DNA from: CAZRSW01 sp964602845
Lineage (GTDB): Bacteria; Chloroflexota; Dehalococcoidia; Lucifugimonadales; UBA826
DNA: 25,753 nt
NCBI GenBank assembly: GCA_964602845.1
Contig: CAZRSW010000024.1
Coordinates: forward strand, 1-25,753
Reading direction: 5' to 3'
In this document: piece by piece, positions 16,811-24,558 of the stretch
Position numbering within the stretch: the first letter of the stretch is position 1
Layout: every line of letters starts with the position of its first letter
The notes under the pieces: model-generated
The model's input: only the letters and a program-made list of their open reading frames with translations
Database searches by the model: none
What the model was told of the DNA's origin: nothing
Translations under genes and position numbers: made by a program

Positions 16811-18327
16811 TTATTGATTATCATCGCAGTCTATTTTGAATTGTATCTGGTCTCCCTTGCATACATCCTTCCCGGCACCCCCAATTTGCCAGTCGCCCAC
16901 AGATAAGGAGTCGTCACCGTCTCCCCCGAATAAGAGATCATAGCCAACGAGGTCCCCTTTGTCTCCACCACGTAGAGTATCAACACCTGCCCTACCCCAG
17001 AGGATATCGTCATCGGGACCGCCATAGATGTAGTCCAGGTTTTGTCCGCCTATTAATATATCGTTGCCACTTTCTCCGAACAGTTGATTCCGTATAGGGC
17101 CGCCAGCGTCACTCCCAGGGTCAATGAGATAGTCGTCTCCAAACCCTCCGTGCAGATTGTCATTACCGAAATTAGGCAAAGGTTCCGATTGTTGTTTAAA
17201 CGCTATCCATTCTACCGGGTAAAAGTTTTCTGGATTGTCCCCGATCATGTGATCAGGAAGGGTGATGTCACCATTAATAACGTCAACTCCCGGACCTCCA
17301 AATAATTTATCACTACCAAATCCGCCAAAAAGTTGATCCTGGCAAGGCGTATTGTCTGGACAAGTAGGACTCATCCTATTTGATAATTGCTCTCCGTACA
17401 GGGAATCTGCATCCAATCCACCATAAATTACATCTGATCCAGGCCCTCCTTGCAATCGGTCTTTTCCGGGTCCACCATGCATCCAGTCATTACCTGCCTC
17501 TCCCTCCATGGGGTCATCTCTCCCCTCTCCGCCACGTAACACGTCGTCCCCTGGACCGCCGTAGAGCTTGTCGGGGCCCTTTTCACCAAAGATAGCATCA
17601 TTTCCATCTCCGCCATAGATAATATCGTTACCGTCTCCTCCGCAAATGATGTCATCGCCTCCGTGGCCGTTAATTGTGTCATTACCTTTTCCGCCATCTA
17701 TAACATCGTTACCTGGTGTCCCCTCGATGGTGTCTTTCGTGGATGCATTCTGATCGCCTACTATCGTGAACTTCAGCTCCTGAGGAAGGGTTTCTTGATT
17801 TTCTCTAAGGTAGTTGCAATCCAAATTTGCAAACTGAGGTAATGCTTTTGTCGACAATGGTGGACTAGGTATCTCGGGAGCTGTCAGTGGCAGCGGGGTA
17901 GGTTCTGGTGTTGCTGTAGGTTCTGGTGTTGCTGTAGGTTCTGGTGTTGCTGTAGGTTCTGGTGTTGCTGNNNNNNNNNNNNNNNNNNNNNNNNNNNNNN
18001 NNNNNNNNNNNNNNNNNNNNNNNNNNNNNNNNNNNNNNNNNNNNNNNNNNNNNNNNNNNNNNNNNNNNNNGTAGGTTCTGGTGCCACCGTAGGTTCTGGT
18101 GCCACCGTAGGCTCCAGCGTGGGAGCCACTTCAGGAGTCAGTGCGGGTGGTACTGGGCTCGAGGCTATGGGCGTAGATTTCTGAATAGAGGATGTCAGTT
18201 CCCCGGAATTTGACGGGGTTGCTGAAAGGCTTGTGGTCTGGGTACCAGACTCGGTGGGAATTTCACATGCGTAGAGGAAAAGGGAGGTAGCAATCAAGCC
18301 TGTAATCAAAATCATCGAAATCTTCAT
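16811..18327 (-). CDS. Lipoprotein with Pro/Thr-rich linker and RTX calcium-binding repeats (split by gap)
   Basis: Best read as one gene although 100 Ns interrupt it. The N-terminus has a signal peptide ending in a lipobox-like LYAC (Cys 21), preceded by a TGGAG site. A Ser/Thr/Pro-rich stretch leads into hexapeptide repeats of the type (T/V)A(T/P)PEP. Beyond the gap the repeats continue in the frame of the downstream part (the TTG at 17857 is internal), followed by ~50 residues and then about a dozen consecutive GGxGxD nonapeptides (RTX beta-roll) that bind Ca2+, plus more scattered repeats to the C-terminus with a cysteine pair (PTCPDNTPCQ). A surface-anchored calcium-binding protein is inferred. 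Export by Sec with lipid anchoring, not type I secretion, is unusual for RTX repeats. Confidence 0.8.
17898..18106. repeat. 18-bp tandem repeat encoding a Pro-Glu-Pro-Thr linker, interrupted by a gap
   Basis: Four perfect 18-bp units lie at 17898-17969 and two units of a variant (GCCACC for GTTGCT) at 18071-18106, with a degenerate copy beyond. On the minus strand they encode TATPEP and VAPEPT-like hexapeptides. The 100 Ns at 17971-18070 are a placeholder, so the true unit number is unknown. Confidence 0.9.
17971..18070. other. Assembly gap (100 N)
   Basis: Exactly 100 unknown bases inside the tandem repeat of the RTX lipoprotein gene; length is a placeholder. Confidence 0.97.
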
Positions 18328-18362
18328 CGGTTCATCTCCAGCGGTTATTTTATACCCGGAGC

Positions 18363-18368
18363 ATTATA
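18363..18368 (-). promoter_or_regulatory. Putative -10 box for the RTX lipoprotein gene
   Basis: On the minus strand TATAAT lies 35 bp upstream of the lipoprotein ATG. No good -35 hexamer is found at 16-18 bp, so this rests mainly on the perfect -10. Confidence 0.35.
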
Positions 18369-18458
18369 ACTCTTGCTCACTACAAATAATATATGTCCTA
18401 CATTTGTGCTACCAAACCATTTCGCATATTATTGGGTCACGTTGGGATCACAACAAAG

Positions 18459-18468
18459 CAGCATGCTG
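18459..18468. promoter_or_regulatory. 10-bp palindrome in the E1-alpha promoter region
   Basis: CAGCATGCTG is a perfect palindrome 61 bp before the first E1-alpha start, and GCTGATT occurs twice just downstream (18465 and 18478). It could be an operator for the dehydrogenase operon. No regulator gene is adjacent. Confidence 0.3.
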
Positions 18469-18497
18469 ATTCAAATTGCTGATTGGTTCCTATTGAA

Positions 18498-20566
18498 GAG
18501 CAACTTGCGAATAACTTGAGGAGATACCTGTGGAAGAAAGTAAAGAACTGCTAATGATGATGATGCGACGTATGATGACCATCAGGGAATTCGAAGAGAC
18601 AGTGGCAGGATTGATGGAAAGTGGTGAACTCGTTGGAACGGCTCATTGCTATATCGGGGAAGAAGCTGTAGCTGTAGGAGCATGTGCGGCCTTGAGGGAT
18701 GAGGATTACATAACTGGTAACCATCGATCCCATGGTCATCCAATTGCCAAAGGTGGAGACATACGTAGAGCTATGGCTGAACTTTTGGGGAAAAAGACGG
18801 GATATTGCAAAGGTAAAGGTGGCTCGATGCATCTGGCCGATTTTGAGATAGGGATACTTGGGGAGTCCGGTATCGTTGCCTCTGCCCTTCCGGTTGCTGT
18901 GGGGGCTGGATTAGGCAGTAAGATGCAGGGCAACGATAGAGTTGTGGTGTCATTTTTTGGTGACGGTGCTAGTAATCAGGGTGCTTGTCATGAAGCGATG
19001 AACTTGGCTTCGATTTGGAACCTTCCTGTTATCTTCCTTTGTGAAAATAATCAATATGCTGTGACAACTTCTTTCAAGGACTCAGTAGCTGTGGAAAATA
19101 TCTCCGATAGGGCACAAGCGTATAACATGCCTGGTGTTCTCGTTGATGGCCAGGATGTGATGGCCATGTATGAGGTGACAAAAGAGGCTGTCAATCGAGG
19201 TCGGTCTGGACTTGGTCCGACCTTGATTGAGGCTCGTACCTACAGATACAGGGAACACTCAGAGGCTTTAGAGCGTATATTGAGGGAAGAGTACAGAAAA
19301 GATGAAGAAGTTGCTGAGTGGGAGGAACGAGATCCAATAGACCTGTTTAGGGTGCTATTGGTTGATGAAGGGATTGCTACTGATGACGAACTTAACGAAT
19401 TGCAATCAGGAATACACGATGCTGTGGAAGAGGCTTTGGAATTTGCTAGGGAAAGCCCGTATCCGGAGCCAGATGAATTGTTTGAAGACATGTACGCTGA
19501 TCCGATCACGGTCTGATAGACGCCTTCGATGTATATTCCTAATTGTAAATGAGCGAGTTGCGAATACCTTAAGGAGATATCTGTGGAAGAAAGTAAAGAA
19601 CTGCTAATGATGATGATGCGACGTATGATGACCATCAGGGAATTCGAAGAGACAGTGGCAGGATTGATGGAAAGTGGTGAACTCGTTGGAACGGCTCATT
19701 GCTATATCGGGGAAGAAGCTGTAGCTGTAGGAGCATGTGCGGCCTTGAGGGATGAGGATTACATAACTGGTAACCATCGATCCCATGGTCATCCAATTGC
19801 CAAAGGTGGAGACATACGTAGAGCTATGGCTGAACTTTTGGGGAAAAAGACGGGATATTGCAAAGGTAAAGGTGGCTCGATGCATCTGGCCGATTTTGAG
19901 ATAGGGATACTTGGGGAGTCCGGTATCGTTGCCTCTGCCCTTCCGGTTGCTGTGGGGGCTGGATTAGGCAGTAAGATGCAGGGCAACGATAGAGTTGTGG
20001 TGTCATTTTTTGGTGACGGTGCTAGTAATCAGGGTGCTTGTCATGAAGCGATGAACTTGGCTTCGATTTGGAACCTTCCTGTTATCTTCCTTTGTGAAAA
20101 TAATCAATATGCTGTGACAACTTCTTTCAAGGACTCAGTAGCTGTGGAAAATATCTCCGATAGGGCACAAGCGTATAACATGCCTGGTGTTCTCGTTGAT
20201 GGCCAGGATGTGATGGCCATGTATGAGGTGACAAAAGAGGCTGTCAATCGAGGTCGGTCTGGACTTGGTCCGACCTTGATTGAGGCTCGTACCTACAGAT
20301 ACAGGGAACACTCAGAGGCTTTAGAGCGTATATTGAGGGAAGAGTACAGAAAAGATGAAGAAGTTGCTGAGTGGGAGGAACGAGATCCAATAGACCTGTT
20401 TAGGGTGCTATTGGTTGATGAAGGGATTGCTACTGATGACGAACTTAACGAATTGCAATCAGGAATACACGATGCTGTGGAAGAGGCTTTGGAATTTGCT
20501 AGGGAAAGCCCTTATCCGGAGCCAGAAGAATTGTTTGAAGACATGTACGCTGATCCGATCACGATC
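18498..20566 (+). repeat. Tandem duplication of the E1-alpha gene
   Basis: Copy 1 (18498-19513) and copy 2 (19551-20566) align with an offset of 1053 bp. Bases 18528-19458 and 19581-20511 are identical over 931 positions. Just outside, the 30 bases upstream carry 5 differences (18502, 18504, 18514, 18518, 18527) and the 55 bases downstream 3 (19459, 19474, 19511), after which similarity stops. Confidence 0.93.
18530..19516 (+). CDS. Thiamine-dependent 2-oxoacid dehydrogenase E1 alpha subunit, copy 1
   Basis: E1-alpha (328 residues) of a pyruvate/acetoin/branched-chain-type dehydrogenase complex, which decarboxylates a 2-oxoacid on thiamine diphosphate with E1-beta. The TPP-binding motif is G144-D-G-A-S-N-Q-G followed by the ENNQYAVTTS end (about 173). 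Other family marks are the IREFEE helix near 19, GNHRSHGHPIAKG and KGKGGSMHLAD, and TYRYREHSE. The start is GTG, with GAGGAG eight bases before it. An almost identical gene follows 66 bp later. Acetoin, pyruvate and branched-chain 2-oxoacid specificity cannot be told apart here. Confidence 0.92.
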   Translation: MEESKELLMMMMRRMMTIREFEETVAGLMESGELVGTAHCYIGEEAVAVGACAALRDEDYITGNHRSHGHPIAKGGDIRRAMAELLGKKTGYCKGKGGSMHLADFEIGILGESGIVASALPVAVGAGLGSKMQGNDRVVVSFFGDGASNQGACHEAMNLASIWNLPVIFLCENNQYAVTTSFKDSVAVENISDRAQAYNMPGVLVDGQDVMAMYEVTKEAVNRGRSGLGPTLIEARTYRYREHSEALERILREEYRKDEEVAEWEERDPIDLFRVLLVDEGIATDDELNELQSGIHDAVEEALEFARESPYPEPDELFEDMYADPITV

Positions 20567-20572
20567 AATTAA
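19583..20572 (+). CDS. Thiamine-dependent 2-oxoacid dehydrogenase E1 alpha subunit, copy 2
   Basis: Second E1-alpha gene, 329 residues, identical in protein to copy 1 except near the C-terminus: PEPEE for PEPDE and a final TIN for TV. All motifs noted for copy 1 are unchanged. Its GTG start has AAGGAG eight bases before it, a slightly better site than copy 1. It is 60 bp before E1-beta, so it is the copy nearest the rest of the complex. Both copies look functional, with no stop or frameshift; the extra dose of E1-alpha over E1-beta has no obvious reason. An assembly origin is possible and is discussed separately. Confidence 0.92.
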   Translation: MEESKELLMMMMRRMMTIREFEETVAGLMESGELVGTAHCYIGEEAVAVGACAALRDEDYITGNHRSHGHPIAKGGDIRRAMAELLGKKTGYCKGKGGSMHLADFEIGILGESGIVASALPVAVGAGLGSKMQGNDRVVVSFFGDGASNQGACHEAMNLASIWNLPVIFLCENNQYAVTTSFKDSVAVENISDRAQAYNMPGVLVDGQDVMAMYEVTKEAVNRGRSGLGPTLIEARTYRYREHSEALERILREEYRKDEEVAEWEERDPIDLFRVLLVDEGIATDDELNELQSGIHDAVEEALEFARESPYPEPEELFEDMYADPITIN

Positions 20573-20632
20573 CAATAACAATCGGATACTAGGACTTGTG
20601 AAGAGGTAATAAGGAATGATGGAGGGAGATAT

Positions 20633-21595
20633 ATGGCAGTTATAACCTATGCAGATGCACTCAACCAGGCGATAAAAGAGGAGATGCGGAGAGATGAATC
20701 TGTTTTCATGATGGGGGAGAGTATCAGGGGAGGTATCTACGGAGTAACAGGGGGTCTTTCTCAGGAATTTGGAGAGAGAATTATAGACACTCCGCTATCA
20801 GAAAATGGTTTCATGGGGGCGGCTGTGGGAGCAGCGGCGGTCGGGATGCGACCGATTTTACAATCGATGTCTAGTTTCTTGTGGGTGGCCATGGATCAAC
20901 TGGTCAGCCAGGCTGCAAAGATGCGGTTTATGTTCGGCGGCCAGGTTGCGTTACCTATAGTGTATCGATGCGGTATTTATTACGGGAATAATATAGCAGC
21001 CCATCATGCAGATAGGCCTCACCCGATGTTTATGAATATGCCAGGGTTAAAAATAGCCATGCCTTCTACACCGGAATTCGCCCTTGGTCTTTTGAAGACG
21101 GCTATTAGAGATAATGATCCTGTTATGTTTTTTGAAGACAACAACATAATGGGTATGAGAGGTGAGGTGCCCGATACAGATGAGGCAATTCCTTTCGGTA
21201 AAGGTGCCGTTATGCGGGAAGGCACCGATATAACTATAGTGGCCCTTGCAGCGATGGTTAGAGCGTCGCTGGCTGTGGCGGAATCCCTCGAGTCTGAAGG
21301 GATATCAGTAGAAGTTGTGGATCCTCGGACAATCGTTCCACTGGATAAGGATATTATTTTAAAGTCGGTGGAAAAAACTGGGAGGCTGGTAGTGGTTGAT
21401 CCGGCACACAAGAGTTGTAGCGTGGCCAGTGAGATAAGCTCAATCGTAGCTCAAGATGGGTTTTGGAGTTTGCAGGCTCCCATTCAAAAAGTAGCCAGTC
21501 TCGATTGCCATTTTCCTTTTAGCCCGGCCCTGGAAAAATTGGTTTTTCCGAACGAAGAAAAAATTACAGAGGCAGTTCACGCTGCGCTGGAATAA
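20633..21595 (+). CDS. 2-oxoacid dehydrogenase E1 beta subunit
   Basis: E1-beta (320 residues), partner of E1-alpha, carrying the pyrimidine-binding transketolase domain and the C-terminal transketolase domain. Motifs: VFMMGESIRGGIYGVTGGL (24-42), the thiamine-activating Glu in DTPLSENGF, PGLKIAMPSTPEFALGLL, and the C-terminal VVDPRTIVPLDKDII. The region where most family members have a G-x-x-x-H-S-Q loop here reads AAHHADRPHPMF, so the second-substrate region diverges from the usual pyruvate or branched-chain type. GGAGGGAGATAT precedes the ATG. It lies in an operon between the E1-alpha pair and E2 (23 bp). Confidence 0.92.
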   Translation: MAVITYADALNQAIKEEMRRDESVFMMGESIRGGIYGVTGGLSQEFGERIIDTPLSENGFMGAAVGAAAVGMRPILQSMSSFLWVAMDQLVSQAAKMRFMFGGQVALPIVYRCGIYYGNNIAAHHADRPHPMFMNMPGLKIAMPSTPEFALGLLKTAIRDNDPVMFFEDNNIMGMRGEVPDTDEAIPFGKGAVMREGTDITIVALAAMVRASLAVAESLESEGISVEVVDPRTIVPLDKDIILKSVEKTGRLVVVDPAHKSCSVASEISSIVAQDGFWSLQAPIQKVASLDCHFPFSPALEKLVFPNEEKITEAVHAALE

Positions 21596-21618
21596 GCCTG
21601 AATAAGGGGAGATTATTT

Positions 21619-22941
21619 ATGGCTACCGACGTAAATTTGCCCCAGTGGGGCATGAATATGGAATCAGGCCTACTGGTGAAGTGGTTGGTTAAGGAAGGAG
21701 ATGAGGTGGTGACTGGTCAACCACTTGTGGAAGTGGAAACTTCAAAAATAAATTCTGAACTAGAATCGCCAGGCTCTGGAGTGGTTGCACATATCATGTT
21801 TTCGGAAGGCACCACGGTTGATGTCGGTGAGACGGTAATCGTACTTGCTGAACCAGGTGAAAACCCACCCCGACCAAGTGGGAAAACTACTAAGCCGAAA
21901 AATGAACTACCCGGCGGGAATAAGGCGGCACCTACAGTCAGTGGAAAGACCTCTCAAAAGAATCGCCAAGTTACTCCTGTCGCTAGGCGATTGGCCGGAT
22001 CAGAGGGAATAGATATAGATTTAGTTCAAGGGACTGGTCCAAATGGCCGCGTGACCGAGCAGGATGTCCGGAATTTTATTGAGCAGCTGAAGGCTCCATC
22101 TGCTGAAACAACTGTGCAAGTTGTTCCAAAAGCTAGAAAATTAGCATCGGATAACGGAATCGATCTGACGGAAATCAAAGGAACGGGACCTTCTGGTCGT
22201 ATAACGGTTGTTGACGTTGAGAACCATCTAGCGAAGGCGGGCCCTCGAATACCTCCAGAAGATATTTTGGAGTCAATTCCCATTGTGGGTATGAGAAAAA
22301 CTATCAGTGAGAGGATGAGTCTTAGCTCCTCTGAAACTGCACCGGTTACCCTAACTACGGAAGTGGATATGACGGAAACTATTAAGGCTAAGGAATCTTT
22401 GGTATCCGCATGGAGGAAGGAGAAATTAAGGCCTTTGGATCTGTACTTGATCCTAAAGGCTGTCGTAGATTCACTGAGGGAGCACAATATTATTAATGCT
22501 ACCCTCAGTGGGAATAATATTATTGTAATGAAACATGTTAATTTGGGAGTAGCTGTTGCCCTACCTGATGGCCTTATTGTGCCCGTACTAAGGGAAGCTG
22601 AGAATATGGATTTGGTAGATATAGCACGAAACATAGGTGATCTGACGAAGAAGGCCAGGGACAATAAATTGTCCATTGATGAAGTGACTGGATCGACCTT
22701 CACGGTGACTTCGCTTGCGGCTTATGACATTGATGGATTTACTCCGATAATTAATGTGCCTGAAATTGCGATTTTGGGTGTGGGGAGAATATTACAAAAG
22801 CCATGGGTGGTTGATGGAGAGATAGGTCTGCGTCAGATAATGACCCTAAGCCTCACTTTTGATCACAGGGCGATAGACGGTGTACCGGCAGGGGACTTTT
22901 TGAAAACCCTTAAGGCACGATTGGAAACGCCGACAAACTGA
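21619..22941 (+). CDS. 2-oxoacid dehydrogenase E2 (dihydrolipoyl acyltransferase)
   Basis: E2 of 440 residues that transfers the acyl group from lipoate to CoA. Order of domains: one lipoyl domain (about 1-76) with lipoylated K43 in VETSKINSE; a linker; two E3/E1-subunit-binding domains in a row (about 117-155 and 167-206, each ending GTGPxGR(V/I)T); and the catalytic domain (about 220-440) with the H416-R-x-x-D420-G motif (DHRAIDG). Most E2 proteins have a single binding domain, so the tandem pair is unusual. GGGGAG lies before the ATG. It overlaps no neighbour and is 23 bp after E1-beta. E3 (lipoamide dehydrogenase) is absent from the window. Confidence 0.92.
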   Translation: MATDVNLPQWGMNMESGLLVKWLVKEGDEVVTGQPLVEVETSKINSELESPGSGVVAHIMFSEGTTVDVGETVIVLAEPGENPPRPSGKTTKPKNELPGGNKAAPTVSGKTSQKNRQVTPVARRLAGSEGIDIDLVQGTGPNGRVTEQDVRNFIEQLKAPSAETTVQVVPKARKLASDNGIDLTEIKGTGPSGRITVVDVENHLAKAGPRIPPEDILESIPIVGMRKTISERMSLSSSETAPVTLTTEVDMTETIKAKESLVSAWRKEKLRPLDLYLILKAVVDSLREHNIINATLSGNNIIVMKHVNLGVAVALPDGLIVPVLREAENMDLVDIARNIGDLTKKARDNKLSIDEVTGSTFTVTSLAAYDIDGFTPIINVPEIAILGVGRILQKPWVVDGEIGLRQIMTLSLTFDHRAIDGVPAGDFLKTLKARLETPTN

Positions 22942-22970
22942 TTGTAGATGATTAGATTTAGGAGGGTTCA

Positions 22971-23624
22971 ATGAACTTACGAATAGGAGATCAAGCGCCA
23001 AATTTTAGTGCTAACACCACTGAGGGCCGGATCGATTTCCATGATTGGTTGGGTGATAGTTGGGGTGTTTTTATGTCACATCCGGCCGATTTTACCCCAG
23101 TTTGCACGACCGAAATAGGCCGTGTTGCCAACCTCAAAGGGGAATTTCAGAAGAGAAACGCCAAGGTACTTGTGCTAAGTGTAGGTACCAAACCAGATTT
23201 GGCACCTTTAGATTCTCATCGAGAATGGATAAAAGATGTCAATGAGACTCAAAACGCTAATGTAGATTTTCCCTTAGTTGAAGATGCCGACAAGCAAATC
23301 GCGGATTCTTACGGGATGATTCATCCTAACGCGAGTGATACTTTGACCGTGCGATCTGTATTTATAATAGGACCAGACAAGAATATTAAGCTTATAATTT
23401 CATATCCGGCATCCACAGGAAGGAATTTTGCTGAGATAATCAGGGTACTTGATTCTTTGCAACTTACAGCAAATTACCAGGTGGCGACCCCTGCCGATTG
23501 GGTAAGTGGAGAGGACTGTATTGTGGTTCCAGCTGTTCCAACTTCGGATATTCCGCAGAAATTTCCGAAAGGCCACACGATAATAAAGGAATACCTAAGG
23601 ACTACACCTCAACCAAACCTCTAG
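22971..23624 (+). CDS. Peroxiredoxin, Prx6/1-Cys type
   Basis: Thiol peroxidase of 217 residues reducing hydrogen peroxide and organic peroxides. The peroxidatic cysteine C45 lies in HPADFTPVCTTE and the activating Arg in VRSVFIIGPDKN. The C-terminal extension with QVATPADWV, a second cysteine (GEDCIVVPAV) and FPKGHTIIKEYLRTTPQP is characteristic of the Prx6 group. AGGAGGG lies six bases before the ATG. It is 29 bp after E2 and probably the last gene of the dehydrogenase operon, so a protective role next to an oxygen-sensitive lipoate/flavin complex is inferred. Whether it uses one or two cysteines cannot be said. Confidence 0.92.
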   Translation: MNLRIGDQAPNFSANTTEGRIDFHDWLGDSWGVFMSHPADFTPVCTTEIGRVANLKGEFQKRNAKVLVLSVGTKPDLAPLDSHREWIKDVNETQNANVDFPLVEDADKQIADSYGMIHPNASDTLTVRSVFIIGPDKNIKLIISYPASTGRNFAEIIRVLDSLQLTANYQVATPADWVSGEDCIVVPAVPTSDIPQKFPKGHTIIKEYLRTTPQPNL

Positions 23625-23669
23625 AATGGAGATTGACGTTTCTTTGTTGAGCTGTACTTTACTGAAGTG

Positions 23670-23684
23670 GACTATCAGATAGTC
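23670..23684. promoter_or_regulatory. 15-bp perfect palindrome upstream of the HpcH/HpaI aldolase
   Basis: GACTATC and GATAGTC flank one A. It lies 67 bp before the aldolase start and 45 bp after the peroxiredoxin stop. It could be an operator; no T-run follows, so it is not a typical terminator. Confidence 0.4.
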
Positions 23685-23751
23685 AATCCTTTTGCAGATT
23701 GATCTAAGAAATTTGTTTGTTTAAATAATAACCTAGGGTAATGGGGGTAAT

Positions 23752-24534
23752 GTGATCAGCAATCGAGCGAAGAAAAGATTGAAGGATGGCAAGGATATTA
23801 AGGTCTTCAATGTCTTTGATTCCTTGCGGCCGTCTCTATTAAAAGTTGTCACCCAATGTGGCTATGACGTGATCCTGATAGAAACAGAACACGTCCTTCA
23901 CAACCCTGAATCTTTAACCAATTTTCTTATTATGTGTAATGACAATTCGATCACACCAGTTGTGACGGTGCCGAGTGTGTCTCGGGAGATAGTCTCACCC
24001 TTGTTAGATGCCGGAACTCAGGGAATCCTTTTGTCCCATGCAGAAGAACCAGGTCAAATTGATGAACTGGTTCAGTGGGCCAAATACCCTCCGATAGGTG
24101 AACGGGCCTTGGCTCACGCCGCGAATGCTGAATATAGAATATCTGATGCAAAAACTTTTTGTGGGGAAGTGAATGATTCGACCCTTCTCATTCTTAAGAT
24201 CGAATCATGGAAGGGCATTGAAAACGCGGAGAAAATTGTTTCCAATCCCTGGGTCGATTCGATCGTGTTTGGACCGGGTGATCTTGCAGCAGATATGGGT
24301 TTACATGGGGAATGGGAACATCCAGACGTTATATCAGCGATGGAAAAAGTAGTCGAACTAGCTTTGGCGAACGGGAAATCAGTGGAAGCTCCTGTGATGG
24401 CTTCCAGTAGGGAACAATATCTTGAACAACGAGCCAAGGGGATTCAAATATTCGGCTCAACCAGAAGCAATGAATATGATCTATTGAGGAAAGGTGCTTC
24501 TGAAAATATCGCTTCTTTCCTTCCCGAAGTGTGA
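23752..24534 (+). CDS. HpcH/HpaI-type 2-oxo-3-deoxy acid aldolase
   Basis: Class II aldolase of 260 residues that would cleave a 2-keto-3-deoxy sugar acid or 4-hydroxy-2-oxo acid to pyruvate plus an aldehyde. Seen: the catalytic His in E44-T-E46-H47, GILLSHAEEP, AKYPPIGERA, the metal Glu in LKIESWKG and Asp in GPGDLAADMG. The usual YPPxGxRG reads YPPIGERA, so the substrate loop differs and specificity is uncertain. It starts at GTG, with GGGGG a few bases before. The gene is 127 bp after the peroxiredoxin and convergent with the amidohydrolase, 24 bp apart. It fits the sugar-acid degradation theme of the window. Confidence 0.88.
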   Translation: MISNRAKKRLKDGKDIKVFNVFDSLRPSLLKVVTQCGYDVILIETEHVLHNPESLTNFLIMCNDNSITPVVTVPSVSREIVSPLLDAGTQGILLSHAEEPGQIDELVQWAKYPPIGERALAHAANAEYRISDAKTFCGEVNDSTLLILKIESWKGIENAEKIVSNPWVDSIVFGPGDLAADMGLHGEWEHPDVISAMEKVVELALANGKSVEAPVMASSREQYLEQRAKGIQIFGSTRSNEYDLLRKGASENIASFLPEV

Positions 24535-24558
24535 TCTAAGCCGTTCCCTTAATTCGGA

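Noticed and set aside
16801..16813. TAAGA/TCTTA hairpin between convergent stops as a terminator
   Set aside because: The stem is short and AT-rich and no T-run follows on either strand.
17857..17857. TTG at 17857 as the start of a separate RTX protein
   Set aside because: The frame stays open upstream through the Pro/Thr repeats to the gap and has no ribosome binding site there; the merged lipoprotein is the better model.
17898..18106. CRISPR array or minisatellite of another kind
   Set aside because: The 18-bp units are contiguous without spacers and in frame with a protein linker.
22026..22703. 225-codon open frame on the minus strand
   Set aside because: It lies wholly antisense to the E2 catalytic and binding domains; its composition follows the coding strand and no motif is seen.
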